DNA of 64,000 bases from Heritagella caecorum (GTDB lineage: Bacteria > Bacillota > Clostridia > Oscillospirales > Acutalibacteraceae): contig CAJFQL010000001.1 in NCBI GenBank assembly GCA_904419035.1, positions 186,001-250,000 on the forward strand, in the 5' to 3' direction. Below the pieces are notes generated by a model. The model saw only the letters and a program-made list of their open reading frames with translations. It had not been told where the DNA came from and made no database searches. This document shows, in pieces, positions 24,271 through 33,059 of the stretch. Made by a program: the position numbers and the translations under genes. Each line of letters begins with the position of its first letter. Position 1 is the first letter of the stretch.

Positions 24271-25082
24271 GCCTTTTCCCCTCCCAACGCCTGATGGGAC
24301 TGCGCAACCAGCGCTTTGGCATCCACCGGCACGGAATCAGGCTGCGCTTCCTTTTTCACATACAAGAGGTATTCGATATTCCCTTCCGGCCCTTTCACAG
24401 GCGAAAAGGTCAGCCCCTTTACAGAAAAGCCTATGGTCTGTACAAAACCGGTGATTTTCTCGACCACCTCGGTGTGGACAGCCGGGTCACGTACCACGCC
24501 TTTTTTGCCTACTTTGCCCCGCCCGGCTTCAAACTGCGGTTTAATCAGGCATACCCCTTCGCCGCCGTCCTTTAAAAAGGCGTGGGCCACCGGCAGCACC
24601 AGCGTCAGCGAGATAAAGGAGACATCTACGCTGAAGAAATCGCACAGTTCCGGTACCTGTTCCTGGGTTAGATACCGCACATTGGTGCGTTCCAGGTTGA
24701 CCACCCGTTCATCCTGACGCAGTGCCCAGGCCAATTGCCCGTACCCGACATCGATGCTGTATACCCGCCGGGCCCCATTTTGCAACATGCAATCGGTAAA
24801 ACCGCCGGTGGACGCCCCGATATCCATACACGTTTTCCCTGTCAAAGTAATAGGAAATTCCTGCATGGCTTTTTCTAACTTTAAGCCGCCGCGGCTGACA
24901 TAGCGAAGCTGCGGGCCGCGCACTTCGATATGCGCCTGTTCCGAAACCGAAGCGCCCGGCTTATCTTCTTTTTGCTGGTCCACGTAAACCTGCCCGGCCA
25001 TAATACAGGCACGGGCTTTTTCCCTACTGGGGAACAGACCCCGTTCCACCAACAGGCAATCGAGTCGTTTTTTCTCTTTCAT
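24267..25082 (-). CDS. tlyA: TlyA family rRNA (cytidine-2'-O)-methyltransferase
   Basis: A 271-residue protein with an N-terminal S4 RNA-binding domain (RLDCLLVERGLFPSREKA) and a FtsJ-like methyltransferase fold with MDIGASTGGFTDCMLQNGA near residue 85. TlyA enzymes methylate rRNA and were earlier called hemolysin A. The ATG at 25082 follows GGAG and sits 2 nt after the dxs stop; the longer frame from 25127 would overlap dxs. Confidence 0.93.
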   Translation of the reverse strand: MKEKKRLDCLLVERGLFPSREKARACIMAGQVYVDQQKEDKPGASVSEQAHIEVRGPQLRYVSRGGLKLEKAMQEFPITLTGKTCMDIGASTGGFTDCMLQNGARRVYSIDVGYGQLAWALRQDERVVNLERTNVRYLTQEQVPELCDFFSVDVSFISLTLVLPVAHAFLKDGGEGVCLIKPQFEAGRGKVGKKGVVRDPAVHTEVVEKITGFVQTIGFSVKGLTFSPVKGPEGNIEYLLYVKKEAQPDSVPVDAKALVAQSHQALGGEKA

Positions 25083-25084
25083 GC

Positions 25085-26965
25085 TCAGGGCTCCTTTTTC
25101 GGACATTCTTCCCACACCGCCCGGCACGCTTTTTCGACCGCAGCCGGATTCAACCCATAAATCTCATAGGTGCGTCCCTGGGGAGCCTGTCCATGCTGTA
25201 ATTCTTCTACGGCATAGAGCCGGGTTTCCCCTTGAGGGCCGCCTTTTTGGCGCAGGGCATCAAAAAATTGTTCTCCAATTCCGCCACACTTCACCGCGTC
25301 TTCCCAAAAGTAGACATGGGCAAAGTGCCGGGCCAGTTCCACTGCCTCATCCGGCAGCGGATGAATACAGTTGAGTTTTAGCAGCGAAACCGCACGCCCT
25401 TCCTTTTGCAACGCAGCATAGGCCCGCTGTACATAGGCGCACTCTTTGCCATACGAAACCAGCAATAAAGTACCGCTTCTTTTCCCCAAAAGGGTAAAAG
25501 TCCGGCCCGTGTAGGGAAACTGGGCGGCATTTGTTTCTTCTTCCCCTCTGGGATAGCGCACCGCCACTAACCCGGTCCGCCGGTACAAGGCTTCTTTGAG
25601 CATGCCTTGCAGTTCCGCATAAGAAGACGGCGCCAAAATGGTGCAATGCGGCACCGTACTGAGGAAGGCCGTATCGAAGACACCTTGGTGGGTTTCCCCG
25701 TCGTCTCCCACAAAACCGGCCCGGTCCACTGCCAGCACCACATGCAAGTTTTGTAAACCCACGTCGTGAAGCAACTCGTCATAGCTGCGCTGCAAAAAGG
25801 TGCTGTACACCGCAAACACCGGCAGCATCCCCTGGGTGGCTAATCCGGCCGCAAACGTAACGGCGTGCTCTTCCGCAATGCCCACGTCAAAAAAACGTGG
25901 AGCAAAAGTCCGGCGAAAATCGGTCAGTCCCGTTCCCGTCTGCATAGCAGCCGTAATCGCGCATATCCGCCGGTCTTCCCCGGCCAGTTGGCACATGGTG
26001 TGCCCAAACACCTTGGAAAAATTCTGTCCCGAGTGGTCTGGCAACCCTGATTCAATATCAAAGGCCGGCACGCCATGGAACGAACCGGGGTCTTCCTCGG
26101 CATAGGCATACCCCTTCCCCTTTTCCGTGCAGACATGCACTAGCACCGGGCGCTCCAGTGAACACGCCACCTGAAAGGCCTGAATCAAGCTCTCCAGATC
26201 ATGGCCATCGAAGGGGCCATAATACACAAAACCCATGTCTTCAAAAATATTCCGCCGGTAGACAAACCGCTTGATGGTATTTTTCCCACGGGTCAGCAAA
26301 CGGTGAACGCTGCCGCCTACCACCGGCATGCTGTCTAAAAAGCGCACCAACCGGCCTTTGGCCCGGCGATAGTGGGGTTTTGTGCGTAATACGGAGAGGT
26401 ACCGCGCCAGCGACCCCACACTGCGGGAAATGGACATTTTGTTGTCGTTGAGGACCACCACCAGATTCCGGTGCAGGTAAAACGCATTATTCAGTCCTTC
26501 CAGCGCCAAGCCGCCCGTCAGAGCGCCGTCGCCCACCACGGCCACCACCCGCTCTTTTTGGCCGGTGATCTGCATGGCGGCCGCCATGCCCACAGCAGCC
26601 GAAATCGCGGTGCTGGCATGGCCAACGTTGAAAGCGTCGTATGCACTTTCTTCCCGCTTAGGGAACCCGGAGATGCCGTTTTCCTGGCGGATGGTATCCA
26701 TTTTCGCATTGCGGCCGGTCAGTAGCTTGTGGGTATAGGCCTGATGGCCTACATCCCACACCAGCTTGTCTTTGGGCAAATCCAGCACCCGGTGCAGGGC
26801 CACGGTGAGTTCCACCGCCCCCAAATTGGAAGCCAGATGTCCGCCATTTTGGCCGACAATATGAATAATCCGCTGCCGGATCTCCTCACAAAGTGTTTCC
26901 AGTTCCGCCCCGCTGAGCTTTTTCAGATCTTGCGGCGCGTGAATGGAATCCAGAATCTGTCCCAT
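25085..26965 (-). CDS. dxs: 1-deoxy-D-xylulose-5-phosphate synthase
   Basis: A 626-residue thiamine-diphosphate enzyme, the first step of the MEP isoprenoid pathway. Recognisable are GGHLASNLGAVELTVALH with the proton-transfer His, the ThDP motif GDGALTGGLALEGLNN near residue 150, and the transketolase-like C-terminal half with HDVGLQNLHVVLAVDRAGFV. The start MGQILDSIHAP at 26965 gives the normal length; the frame extends upstream to 27031, but that would overlap folD. Confidence 0.95.
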   Translation of the reverse strand: MGQILDSIHAPQDLKKLSGAELETLCEEIRQRIIHIVGQNGGHLASNLGAVELTVALHRVLDLPKDKLVWDVGHQAYTHKLLTGRNAKMDTIRQENGISGFPKREESAYDAFNVGHASTAISAAVGMAAAMQITGQKERVVAVVGDGALTGGLALEGLNNAFYLHRNLVVVLNDNKMSISRSVGSLARYLSVLRTKPHYRRAKGRLVRFLDSMPVVGGSVHRLLTRGKNTIKRFVYRRNIFEDMGFVYYGPFDGHDLESLIQAFQVACSLERPVLVHVCTEKGKGYAYAEEDPGSFHGVPAFDIESGLPDHSGQNFSKVFGHTMCQLAGEDRRICAITAAMQTGTGLTDFRRTFAPRFFDVGIAEEHAVTFAAGLATQGMLPVFAVYSTFLQRSYDELLHDVGLQNLHVVLAVDRAGFVGDDGETHQGVFDTAFLSTVPHCTILAPSSYAELQGMLKEALYRRTGLVAVRYPRGEEETNAAQFPYTGRTFTLLGKRSGTLLLVSYGKECAYVQRAYAALQKEGRAVSLLKLNCIHPLPDEAVELARHFAHVYFWEDAVKCGGIGEQFFDALRQKGGPQGETRLYAVEELQHGQAPQGRTYEIYGLNPAAVEKACRAVWEECPKKEP

Positions 26966-27006
26966 ACGAACGTACGCTCTCCCTAATGTGAACGCGCCGC
27001 CCTTCC

Positions 27007-27864
27007 TCAATCGGTCAGGCCATTTTGCCATTTGGCGGCATTCACGGTATTTTTCATCAACATGGCAATGGTCATAGGCCCTACGCCGCCCGGTACCGGC
27101 GTCCGGTACGAGGCCAACTCTTCGGCCGCCTGTTCATCCACATCGCCGCACAGCTTGCCGTTTTCATCGCGGTCCATGCCCACATCGATCACCACGGCGC
27201 CCGGTTTGATCATATCCGCCGTGATAAAGCGCGGTTTTCCCACAGCTGCCACCAAAATATCGGCCCGGCGCGTTACTTCGGCCAAATTTTTCGTATGGCT
27301 GTGGCACAGCGTGACGGTGCCGTTGCGGTGCAAAAGCAGCATGGCCATGGGTTTCCCCACAATATCACTGCGGCCTACAACCACACATTCTCTACCGTCC
27401 ACCGAAATACCGGTGCGATCCAGCATTTCGATAATCCCCGCGGGCGTACACGGCACAAACCGGTAATCCCCGATCATGATGTGCCCCACATTGACTGCGT
27501 GGAAGGCATCAACGTCTTTTTGCGGCGCAATCGACGCCACCACGGCTTTTTCATCCAATCCATCCGGCAGCGGCGACTGCACCAAAATGCCGTGGATATC
27601 GGTGCGCCCATTCAGTTCCTGAACCAGAGCCAGCAATTCATCCTGGCTGGTCGACGCCGGCAGGGTAAATTCTTCCGAATGAATGCCCACATCGGCACAC
27701 GCCTTCTTCTTATTGTTCACATAAATACGGGAAGCCGGATCGTCCCCGACAAGGATGACCGCAAGCCCCGGGCAGATGCCCTGGTTCTGCAAATCCGTCA
27801 CTTGCTCACGCACTTCGGCACGTACCTGGGCCGCTATGGCTTTCCCATCAATTCGAATGGCCAT
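27007..27864 (-). CDS. folD: Bifunctional methylenetetrahydrofolate dehydrogenase/cyclohydrolase
   Basis: A 285-residue FolD, interconverting methylene- and formyl-tetrahydrofolate. Motifs are YVNNKKKACADVGI with the catalytic Lys region, GILVQSPLPDGLDEK, the NADP-binding VVGRSDIVGKPMAMLLL and the C-terminal RTPVPGGVGPMTIAML. It starts MAIRIDGKAIA at 27864. It lies 32 nt after the lgt stop in the operon. Confidence 0.96.
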   Translation of the reverse strand: MAIRIDGKAIAAQVRAEVREQVTDLQNQGICPGLAVILVGDDPASRIYVNNKKKACADVGIHSEEFTLPASTSQDELLALVQELNGRTDIHGILVQSPLPDGLDEKAVVASIAPQKDVDAFHAVNVGHIMIGDYRFVPCTPAGIIEMLDRTGISVDGRECVVVGRSDIVGKPMAMLLLHRNGTVTLCHSHTKNLAEVTRRADILVAAVGKPRFITADMIKPGAVVIDVGMDRDENGKLCGDVDEQAAEELASYRTPVPGGVGPMTIAMLMKNTVNAAKWQNGLTD

Positions 27865-27896
27865 CTTCTTTTCCTCCTGCCTAACCTATATCCTGT

Positions 27897-28973
27897 TTAT
27901 TCGCCGTCGGATTCTTCCTCCGGTTCGCCTTCTTCTTCCCTTGTATCTTCGTCTTCTTCCGCCGTTTCTTCCTCTTCGGCCGGTGCTTCTTCGCTCTCTT
28001 TGGCAGGCACTTCATCGGCCAGGGCATCGCCTTCGTCGTCGTCGATATCCATATCGCCGAAAATCGTGCTGGGCCCTTCCATGATCTTTTCTTCTTCCTG
28101 AATTTTTTCTTCTTCGATGATATCGAAAATATTGTTCAGTTCCATCACTTTCTGGGAACCGCAGCCCGTAAGCTTCGTGCGCTTGCGGAACACAATCAGC
28201 AAGACAATCCCCGCCAGCACGGAAGCCAGCGCCACGACCTGGGAAACACGCAAATTGAGCACCGGCGTCATCAGGCTATCGGTACGCAGCCCTTCAATGA
28301 CAAAGCGGCCCGCGCCATACCAAATCATGTAGCACAGAGCGATCTGGCCATCATACCGGCGCACTTTGCGGGTAAGGACATGCAGCAGGATAAAGCCGAT
28401 CAGGCACCACATGGATTCATAGAAGAAGCAGGGATGCGCGGCACCGCCGACTACTTCCTGGGTATTGGAGCTGAGCATCCGCCACGGCAGATCCGTGGCC
28501 GTACCAAACGCTTCCTGGTTGACAAAATTCCCCCAGCGGCCAATCGCCTGGCCCAGCAGGAAAGAGGGCCCTACCACATCCAAAATGGGCAAAATCGGCA
28601 TTTTATGAATTTTCGCCATAATCAGGCCGCCTACCACGCCGCCGATCAGGCCACCATAAAAGCCCAACCCGCCTTCTGTGATATTCAGGATTTCCAGCGG
28701 ATTATTCCAGTATTTATCCCCGGGGTAAAAAATCACATAATAGAGCCGGGCGCCGACAATACCACAAATGACCCCCACCAGGACGACATCAATAAACGAG
28801 TCCTGGTTAATGCGCAGCTTTTTGCAGCTCTTATAAGCGTACAGAAAAGCCAGCAGAAATGCGGCGGCAATGAGGATTCCGTACCATTTCACCGTAAAGG
28901 AACCCAGCGTGAACGCATCGGTGTTCACATTGACACTGAATCCCAAACCGGGAAACTGAACCGTATACGTCAT
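27897..28973 (-). CDS. lgt: Prolipoprotein diacylglyceryl transferase with acidic tail
   Basis: A 358-residue membrane enzyme transferring diacylglycerol to the lipobox Cys of prolipoproteins. The family signature GRWGNFVNQEAFG lies near residue 140, between transmembrane segments. The catalytic core ends near residue 275. About 80 further residues form a disordered, almost purely acidic tail, ending in runs such as EEEETAEEDEDTREEEGEPE. This tail is absent from typical Lgt of about 260-290 residues and is probably cytoplasmic. It lies between ymfH and folD. Confidence 0.93.
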   Translation of the reverse strand: MTYTVQFPGLGFSVNVNTDAFTLGSFTVKWYGILIAAAFLLAFLYAYKSCKKLRINQDSFIDVVLVGVICGIVGARLYYVIFYPGDKYWNNPLEILNITEGGLGFYGGLIGGVVGGLIMAKIHKMPILPILDVVGPSFLLGQAIGRWGNFVNQEAFGTATDLPWRMLSSNTQEVVGGAAHPCFFYESMWCLIGFILLHVLTRKVRRYDGQIALCYMIWYGAGRFVIEGLRTDSLMTPVLNLRVSQVVALASVLAGIVLLIVFRKRTKLTGCGSQKVMELNNIFDIIEEEKIQEEEKIMEGPSTIFGDMDIDDDEGDALADEVPAKESEEAPAEEEETAEEDEDTREEEGEPEEESDGE

Positions 28974-28988
28974 TTGAAAACTTCCTCC

Positions 28989-30296
28989 TTACTGTTCCTG
29001 TCCCGGCTCTTGCGGCCAGATGACAGACAAAACTTCCTGATTTTTTATCAAACAGCGCCTGAGGCACTGTGTGACATCCTCTTGGGTGAGAGCAACCAGC
29101 GCATCAAAATAGGAAAAGAGTTCCCTTCCACTCAGGGTCATGGCAACAAGGCCATTGGCAATGCCTTCGGCACTGTTTAGGCCGCTGATATTCCGGCCGT
29201 ATACCGCCTTCTTGGCCCGCCGGAATTCCTCTTCGTCAATCCCTTTTTCCTTTAAAACGGCAATCGCCTGTAAAATTTCGGAGGCAGCCCGTTTGGGGTC
29301 GCGGGATTCGCCGCTGAAAAGCACGCTGGCGTATCCGCTGCCCTCAAAACGTTCGGCGCCAAAGGTAGATTCGTTAATCAGCCCTTCGTCCAGCAGTTTT
29401 CGGAAAAGAGGCGAAGCATCGGACGATAAAATTTCCAGTAACACCTCCATAGCCGCTTCCGTTTTGGTGTCGGATTCCTCCATGGGGCCCATTTCCTGCT
29501 TAATCCCCAGTTCAAATAGCGGCATGGACACCGGCAATGTCTGTTCCACAAAATGCCGGCTGACACCGGCCGGTTCTTCCCGGAAAACCCGGTGTACGGA
29601 TTGCTCTTCCCCGGGCTGGCAGTACTGGTCACATACCGCCAGTACCGTTTCCACCCGGATATTCCCGGCTACCGTCAACACCATGTTGTGCAAATTATAA
29701 AAGGTATGATAGCAGCGGTACAGCAGATCCGGTGTAATCTGGGCAATACTGTCGATACTGCCGGCGATGTCTTCTTTTACCGGGTGATACCGGTACATAG
29801 CGCCCAACAGGTTAAACAGCAACCGCCACTGCGGATCATCTTCATACATGCGGATTTCCTGCCCAATAATCCCCTGTTCCTTTTGAACGGTTTGATCCGT
29901 AAAATAGGGGTGCTGGACAAAATCCAGCAAAATCGCCAGGTTTTCTTCCGCCTGCCCGGTACAGGAAAACAGATAGCACGTTGAATCAAACGATGTATAG
30001 GCATTGGCACTGGCACCGGTTTTCGCAAACCGGGCGAATGCGTCGCCGTCTTCGCTTTCAAACAGTTTATGTTCCAAATAATGGGCAATACCGGCTGGCA
30101 CCGTACAGGTTGTTTCTTCATCGGAACGCTGAAACGTTTGGTCAATCGATCCGTACCGCGTTCCCATCACGGCATAGGTCGACTGGAACCCTTCTTTCGG
30201 GTACACCAACACCCGCAATCCGGAGCGGTGGCGAATGTCATAATACGCTTCCCCAATGGCAGGGCGTTCCACAGTCAGAATTTCAGTTTTCCTCAT
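28989..30296 (-). CDS. M16 family zinc peptidase, YmfH-like
   Basis: A 435-residue M16 (insulinase/pitrilysin) protein with the inverted zinc motif HYLEH (in GIAHYLEHKLFES) near residue 72 and a downstream Glu region EQGIIGQEIRMYEDDP. In Firmicutes the active YmfH and inactive YmfF are encoded together and have been linked to modification of elongation factor P; that role is inferred here. It overlaps the preceding ymfF-like gene by 14 bp. Confidence 0.88.
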   Translation of the reverse strand: MRKTEILTVERPAIGEAYYDIRHRSGLRVLVYPKEGFQSTYAVMGTRYGSIDQTFQRSDEETTCTVPAGIAHYLEHKLFESEDGDAFARFAKTGASANAYTSFDSTCYLFSCTGQAEENLAILLDFVQHPYFTDQTVQKEQGIIGQEIRMYEDDPQWRLLFNLLGAMYRYHPVKEDIAGSIDSIAQITPDLLYRCYHTFYNLHNMVLTVAGNIRVETVLAVCDQYCQPGEEQSVHRVFREEPAGVSRHFVEQTLPVSMPLFELGIKQEMGPMEESDTKTEAAMEVLLEILSSDASPLFRKLLDEGLINESTFGAERFEGSGYASVLFSGESRDPKRAASEILQAIAVLKEKGIDEEEFRRAKKAVYGRNISGLNSAEGIANGLVAMTLSGRELFSYFDALVALTQEDVTQCLRRCLIKNQEVLSVIWPQEPGQEQ

Positions 30297-31578
30297 GTGT
30301 TTCCCCTCCCATCAATGTATACACGGTGTCAAGTTTCACCCGTTGGGCCGCCTGCTGCACCTGTTCCGCCGTAACCTGCCAAATGGCCTGTTCCTCCTGG
30401 CGGGGGGTGCGCATGGTATCGTACTGGATCTGCGACATATAGAAGTTTTCCAGCCCACCGCCGTAATCTTCCACCGTGCGGCACATGTTTTGCAGGGACA
30501 ATTTCGCAAACCGCAATTCCTCTTCGGTAAAATCCCCCTGCTGCAGCGTTTGCAGCTGCTGCAAAATAGCCTCTTCCGCTTTCTTCAAATTTTCGGGCTC
30601 CACCCCGCATTCCACGGTCATGATGCCTTTCAAATTCTGAAAACGGCTGAAGCAATAGTAACATAGGCTCATTTTTTCCCGCACAAACCGGAACAGACGG
30701 GATTGGGAAGCCGAACCGCCCAACAGCGTACACATCACCTTAGCGGCCTCATTTTCCGCCCCATTGCCCGCAGGTGTACCCGTGGAAAATCCCATCACCA
30801 TTTTGGCCTGGGTTACCTGATCGGTTTCCGTCACACGGCGCACCGTGTCCCGGGGCGTATGAATACGGGACCCCATGGGGCCTTTCCCCGTCCCGATCAT
30901 CCCCAGGCCGTGCAAAGCCTGCCGGATGTCATCGGGGTTACCGTCACCCACACTGAAAATTTCTACCCGCGCCGTTTGGAGCATCTCTTTCCAGGCCTTC
31001 GTGACTTTTTCCGGGGTTAGGGCGGCAATCTCCTCTTCCGTACCGCAGCGGGGCAGGGCATACGGTTCCCCTTCACACATGCTCTGCTGCATCCGCCGGA
31101 GAGACCACAGCCGTTTATCATTATAATCGGCCTTTACTTGTTCGATCATCTGCCGCTGTTCCTGCAAAAAATCTTCCTGCCGGAAGCAGCCGGTTTCGTC
31201 CAGCGGTGGGTCAAGAATGGCTTCTTTTAAAATCGTCAACAGTTCATGACTGATCTTTTCGTGGTTCAGCGTGCACCGGTCCGATAAGCCCGATACCGTC
31301 ACGGACACCAGCTGCATGTCCCCCATTTTGCCGGAATCGGCCTGTAGCGATGCGCCGTATAGGCCACTGAGGACCTTCCCCATTTCGGTATAATCCGGAA
31401 TGCGGCGGGTAGCCCGGCACAGAAGGCAGGGCACCAGCGCCCGGGCCGCTGTTTTCTCCTTTTCCATGGGCATCAAAAAGTATACCGTCGTGCGCAATGT
31501 TTTAAAGCGGGATTGAAAGATCCCGCGGAATGACAATCCGTCAATATCCCCCCGATAGAGTGTGTGGGGCATACTCAT
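30283..31578 (-). CDS. M16 family peptidase-like protein, YmfF-like (no zinc motif)
   Basis: A 431-residue M16-fold protein lacking the HxxEH zinc motif. It begins MSMPHTLYRGDIDGLSFRGI and contains KVLSGLYGASLQADSGKMGD, both typical of YmfF. It is expected to pair with the active YmfH subunit encoded next. It is the first gene of the long minus-strand operon reaching recN. A TATAAT at 31738-31733 with a weak -35 is a candidate promoter. Confidence 0.87.
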   Translation of the reverse strand: MSMPHTLYRGDIDGLSFRGIFQSRFKTLRTTVYFLMPMEKEKTAARALVPCLLCRATRRIPDYTEMGKVLSGLYGASLQADSGKMGDMQLVSVTVSGLSDRCTLNHEKISHELLTILKEAILDPPLDETGCFRQEDFLQEQRQMIEQVKADYNDKRLWSLRRMQQSMCEGEPYALPRCGTEEEIAALTPEKVTKAWKEMLQTARVEIFSVGDGNPDDIRQALHGLGMIGTGKGPMGSRIHTPRDTVRRVTETDQVTQAKMVMGFSTGTPAGNGAENEAAKVMCTLLGGSASQSRLFRFVREKMSLCYYCFSRFQNLKGIMTVECGVEPENLKKAEEAILQQLQTLQQGDFTEEELRFAKLSLQNMCRTVEDYGGGLENFYMSQIQYDTMRTPRQEEQAIWQVTAEQVQQAAQRVKLDTVYTLMGGETHEEN

Positions 31579-31902
31579 ACTTCCCTTCTTTTCTCAAATG
31601 GCTTCCTTTCCATATTAAAAACATACGTCTTTTTCTATTCGGTGTTCTGTGCGATAAACCCGTGATAGAACGATGGTCCATTTGTGAAAGCAAAAAACTG
31701 GTTCGTTCGCCAATAATTTTGGCAACGTGCTTATTATAGCATGATTTCCCGGGTAAATAAAGCATCATCATGCATAGCATGAAAATTTATGCATGTTTTG
31801 TATAGTCAGCGATAAATTTTTAAAAAAATGAAAAAAAGGCTTGCTTTTTCCTTTTGATTATGGTAGTATTAAAAACTGTCGGGGCGATACGCCAAACGAT
31901 AT
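31579..31902. other. Intergenic region between ymfF and tRNA-Ala 1
   Basis: A+T-rich, without a convincing gene. It holds a probable minus-strand promoter for the ymfF operon (TTTATT, 17 nt, TATAAT at 31761-31733), a short inverted repeat GCCAA-N5-TTGGC (31709-31723) in the resulting leader, and the tRNA promoter near its right end. Confidence 0.5.
31841..31869 (+). promoter_or_regulatory. Candidate promoter of tRNA-Ala 1
   Basis: TTGCTT (31841-31846), 17 nt, TAGTAT (31864-31869), about 34 nt upstream of the tRNA. Confidence 0.5.
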
Positions 31903-31978
31903 GGGGCATTAGCTCAGCTGGGAGAGCGCCACACTGGCAGTGTGGAGGTCAGCGGTTCGATCCCGCTATGCTCCACCA
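31903..31978 (+). tRNA. tRNA-Ala (anticodon GGC)
   Basis: A 76-nt cloverleaf with acceptor GGGGCAT/ATGCTCC, D-arm GCTC..GAGC, anticodon stem CCACA/TGTGG around loop CTGGCAG (anticodon GGC), T-arm GCGGTTCGATCCCGC, and an encoded CCA end. It is identical to the copy at 36640-36715. Confidence 0.97.
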
Positions 31979-32015
31979 AAGCCGAACCTTTAAGAAAAGG
32001 TTCGGCTTTTTTTTT
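31979..32015 (+). terminator. Terminator after tRNA-Ala 1
   Basis: AGCCGAACCTT / AAGGTTCGGCT stem followed by a run of about nine T. Confidence 0.88.
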
Positions 32016-32016
32016 G

Positions 32017-32049
32017 CCAAAAAAGCTCTCCCGCTATGGGAGAGCTTTT
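32017..32049. terminator. Bidirectional terminator downstream of the nitroreductase gene
   Basis: AAAAGCTCTCCC / GGGAGAGCTTTT, a perfect 12-bp stem with a 5-nt loop and A/T runs on both sides. It lies between the tRNA terminator and the minus-strand nitroreductase stop. Confidence 0.75.
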
Positions 32050-32146
32050 CGTTTTATCGGAGTTACAGGCCTTTGTGACGGCTTATCCCCACTGGGCAAC
32101 ACACCATACCGTTCCCTCCGCACATTTTAAAAATTTTTCTGTACCG

Positions 32147-33043
32147 TTATCTTGGCTTCCTCTCATACAGTTCCTTTGTCTTTTCTCCTGTAATCCGGTT
32201 AATTTTCACGGCATCGGACCGCTGTACACCCCGCACAAAGGGTGTTTCCGGTTTGCCAAAACCGGCCAGACAAGTGATATAGTGGTTTTCCGGAATTTGC
32301 AAAAAAGCCCGGCTACGGGGACACACCTGCAAAGCCGCCCAAGGAGTGGATACATACACAAACCCTAACCCGTAACAAGTCATCGCCAACTCCACATACG
32401 TAAGAGCGATGGCCGTGTCGAATACCCATTCCCCTTTTCCTACCGGCGCATGAACCGCCAATAAATGTGGCGCTCCCCGAAAGCAGAATTCTTCCCCCTG
32501 TTCGTAATACTCACGGAATACCTTCAAATCCTCTTTGGTAAAACGGGGCGGATAGATACCCTTTGCAGCCTGTTCATACATTTCATCGTGCAAAATCCGC
32601 GTGAACTTTTGCATAACCGCCCGGTCATCGATCACCGTATATTCATAAAGCTGGTTACAGCTTCCGGTTGGTGAATTTCCACAGACATGCAGAATATGGG
32701 AAATGGTGTCCTGCTCTACATTTTCCGGGCGAAAACGGCGGCAACTGCGCCGGTTTGTAAGCAGTGCGTCGATCTGCTTCGGGGTAGGCAACCATTCAGC
32801 CCCCAGACTGTCTGAGGGCTGTTTTCCACAAATGGACAGCGCCCCCACCGGACATACAGCCAAACAACGCTGACATTCCCAGCACATATGCCATTCATCG
32901 TGCGGAACCGTTTGTGCTAATTGGGGTAATCCATCTTTCCCTATGGTCAGCACCCCGTTCCAGCACACCTCTTCGCACCGTCCACAATGCAGGCACCGGT
33001 TCACGTCCACAGACAGCTGTTTATCCAGAATTTGATTTTTCAT
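32147..33043 (-). CDS. Ferredoxin-nitroreductase fusion protein
   Basis: A 298-residue protein with two 4Fe-4S clusters at the N-terminus (CLHCGRCEEVC and CWECQRCLAVCPVGAL), followed by a nitroreductase domain (NRRSCRRFRPENV onward, FMN-binding). Such anaerobe proteins reduce nitro compounds or act in redox metabolism using ferredoxin electrons; the substrate is unknown. The ATG at 33043 follows AGGAGGAGG. It is co-transcribed with the upstream antiporter gene (16-nt gap) and belongs to the cassette between the tRNA genes. Confidence 0.9.
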   Translation of the reverse strand: MKNQILDKQLSVDVNRCLHCGRCEEVCWNGVLTIGKDGLPQLAQTVPHDEWHMCWECQRCLAVCPVGALSICGKQPSDSLGAEWLPTPKQIDALLTNRRSCRRFRPENVEQDTISHILHVCGNSPTGSCNQLYEYTVIDDRAVMQKFTRILHDEMYEQAAKGIYPPRFTKEDLKVFREYYEQGEEFCFRGAPHLLAVHAPVGKGEWVFDTAIALTYVELAMTCYGLGFVYVSTPWAALQVCPRSRAFLQIPENHYITCLAGFGKPETPFVRGVQRSDAVKINRITGEKTKELYERKPR

Positions 33044-33059
33044 CTTTCCTCCTCCTTTT

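Noticed and set aside
27025..28101. 358-codon plus-strand frame opposite folD and lgt, with an S-rich end
   Set aside because: The serine run is simply the antisense of the acidic Lgt tail.
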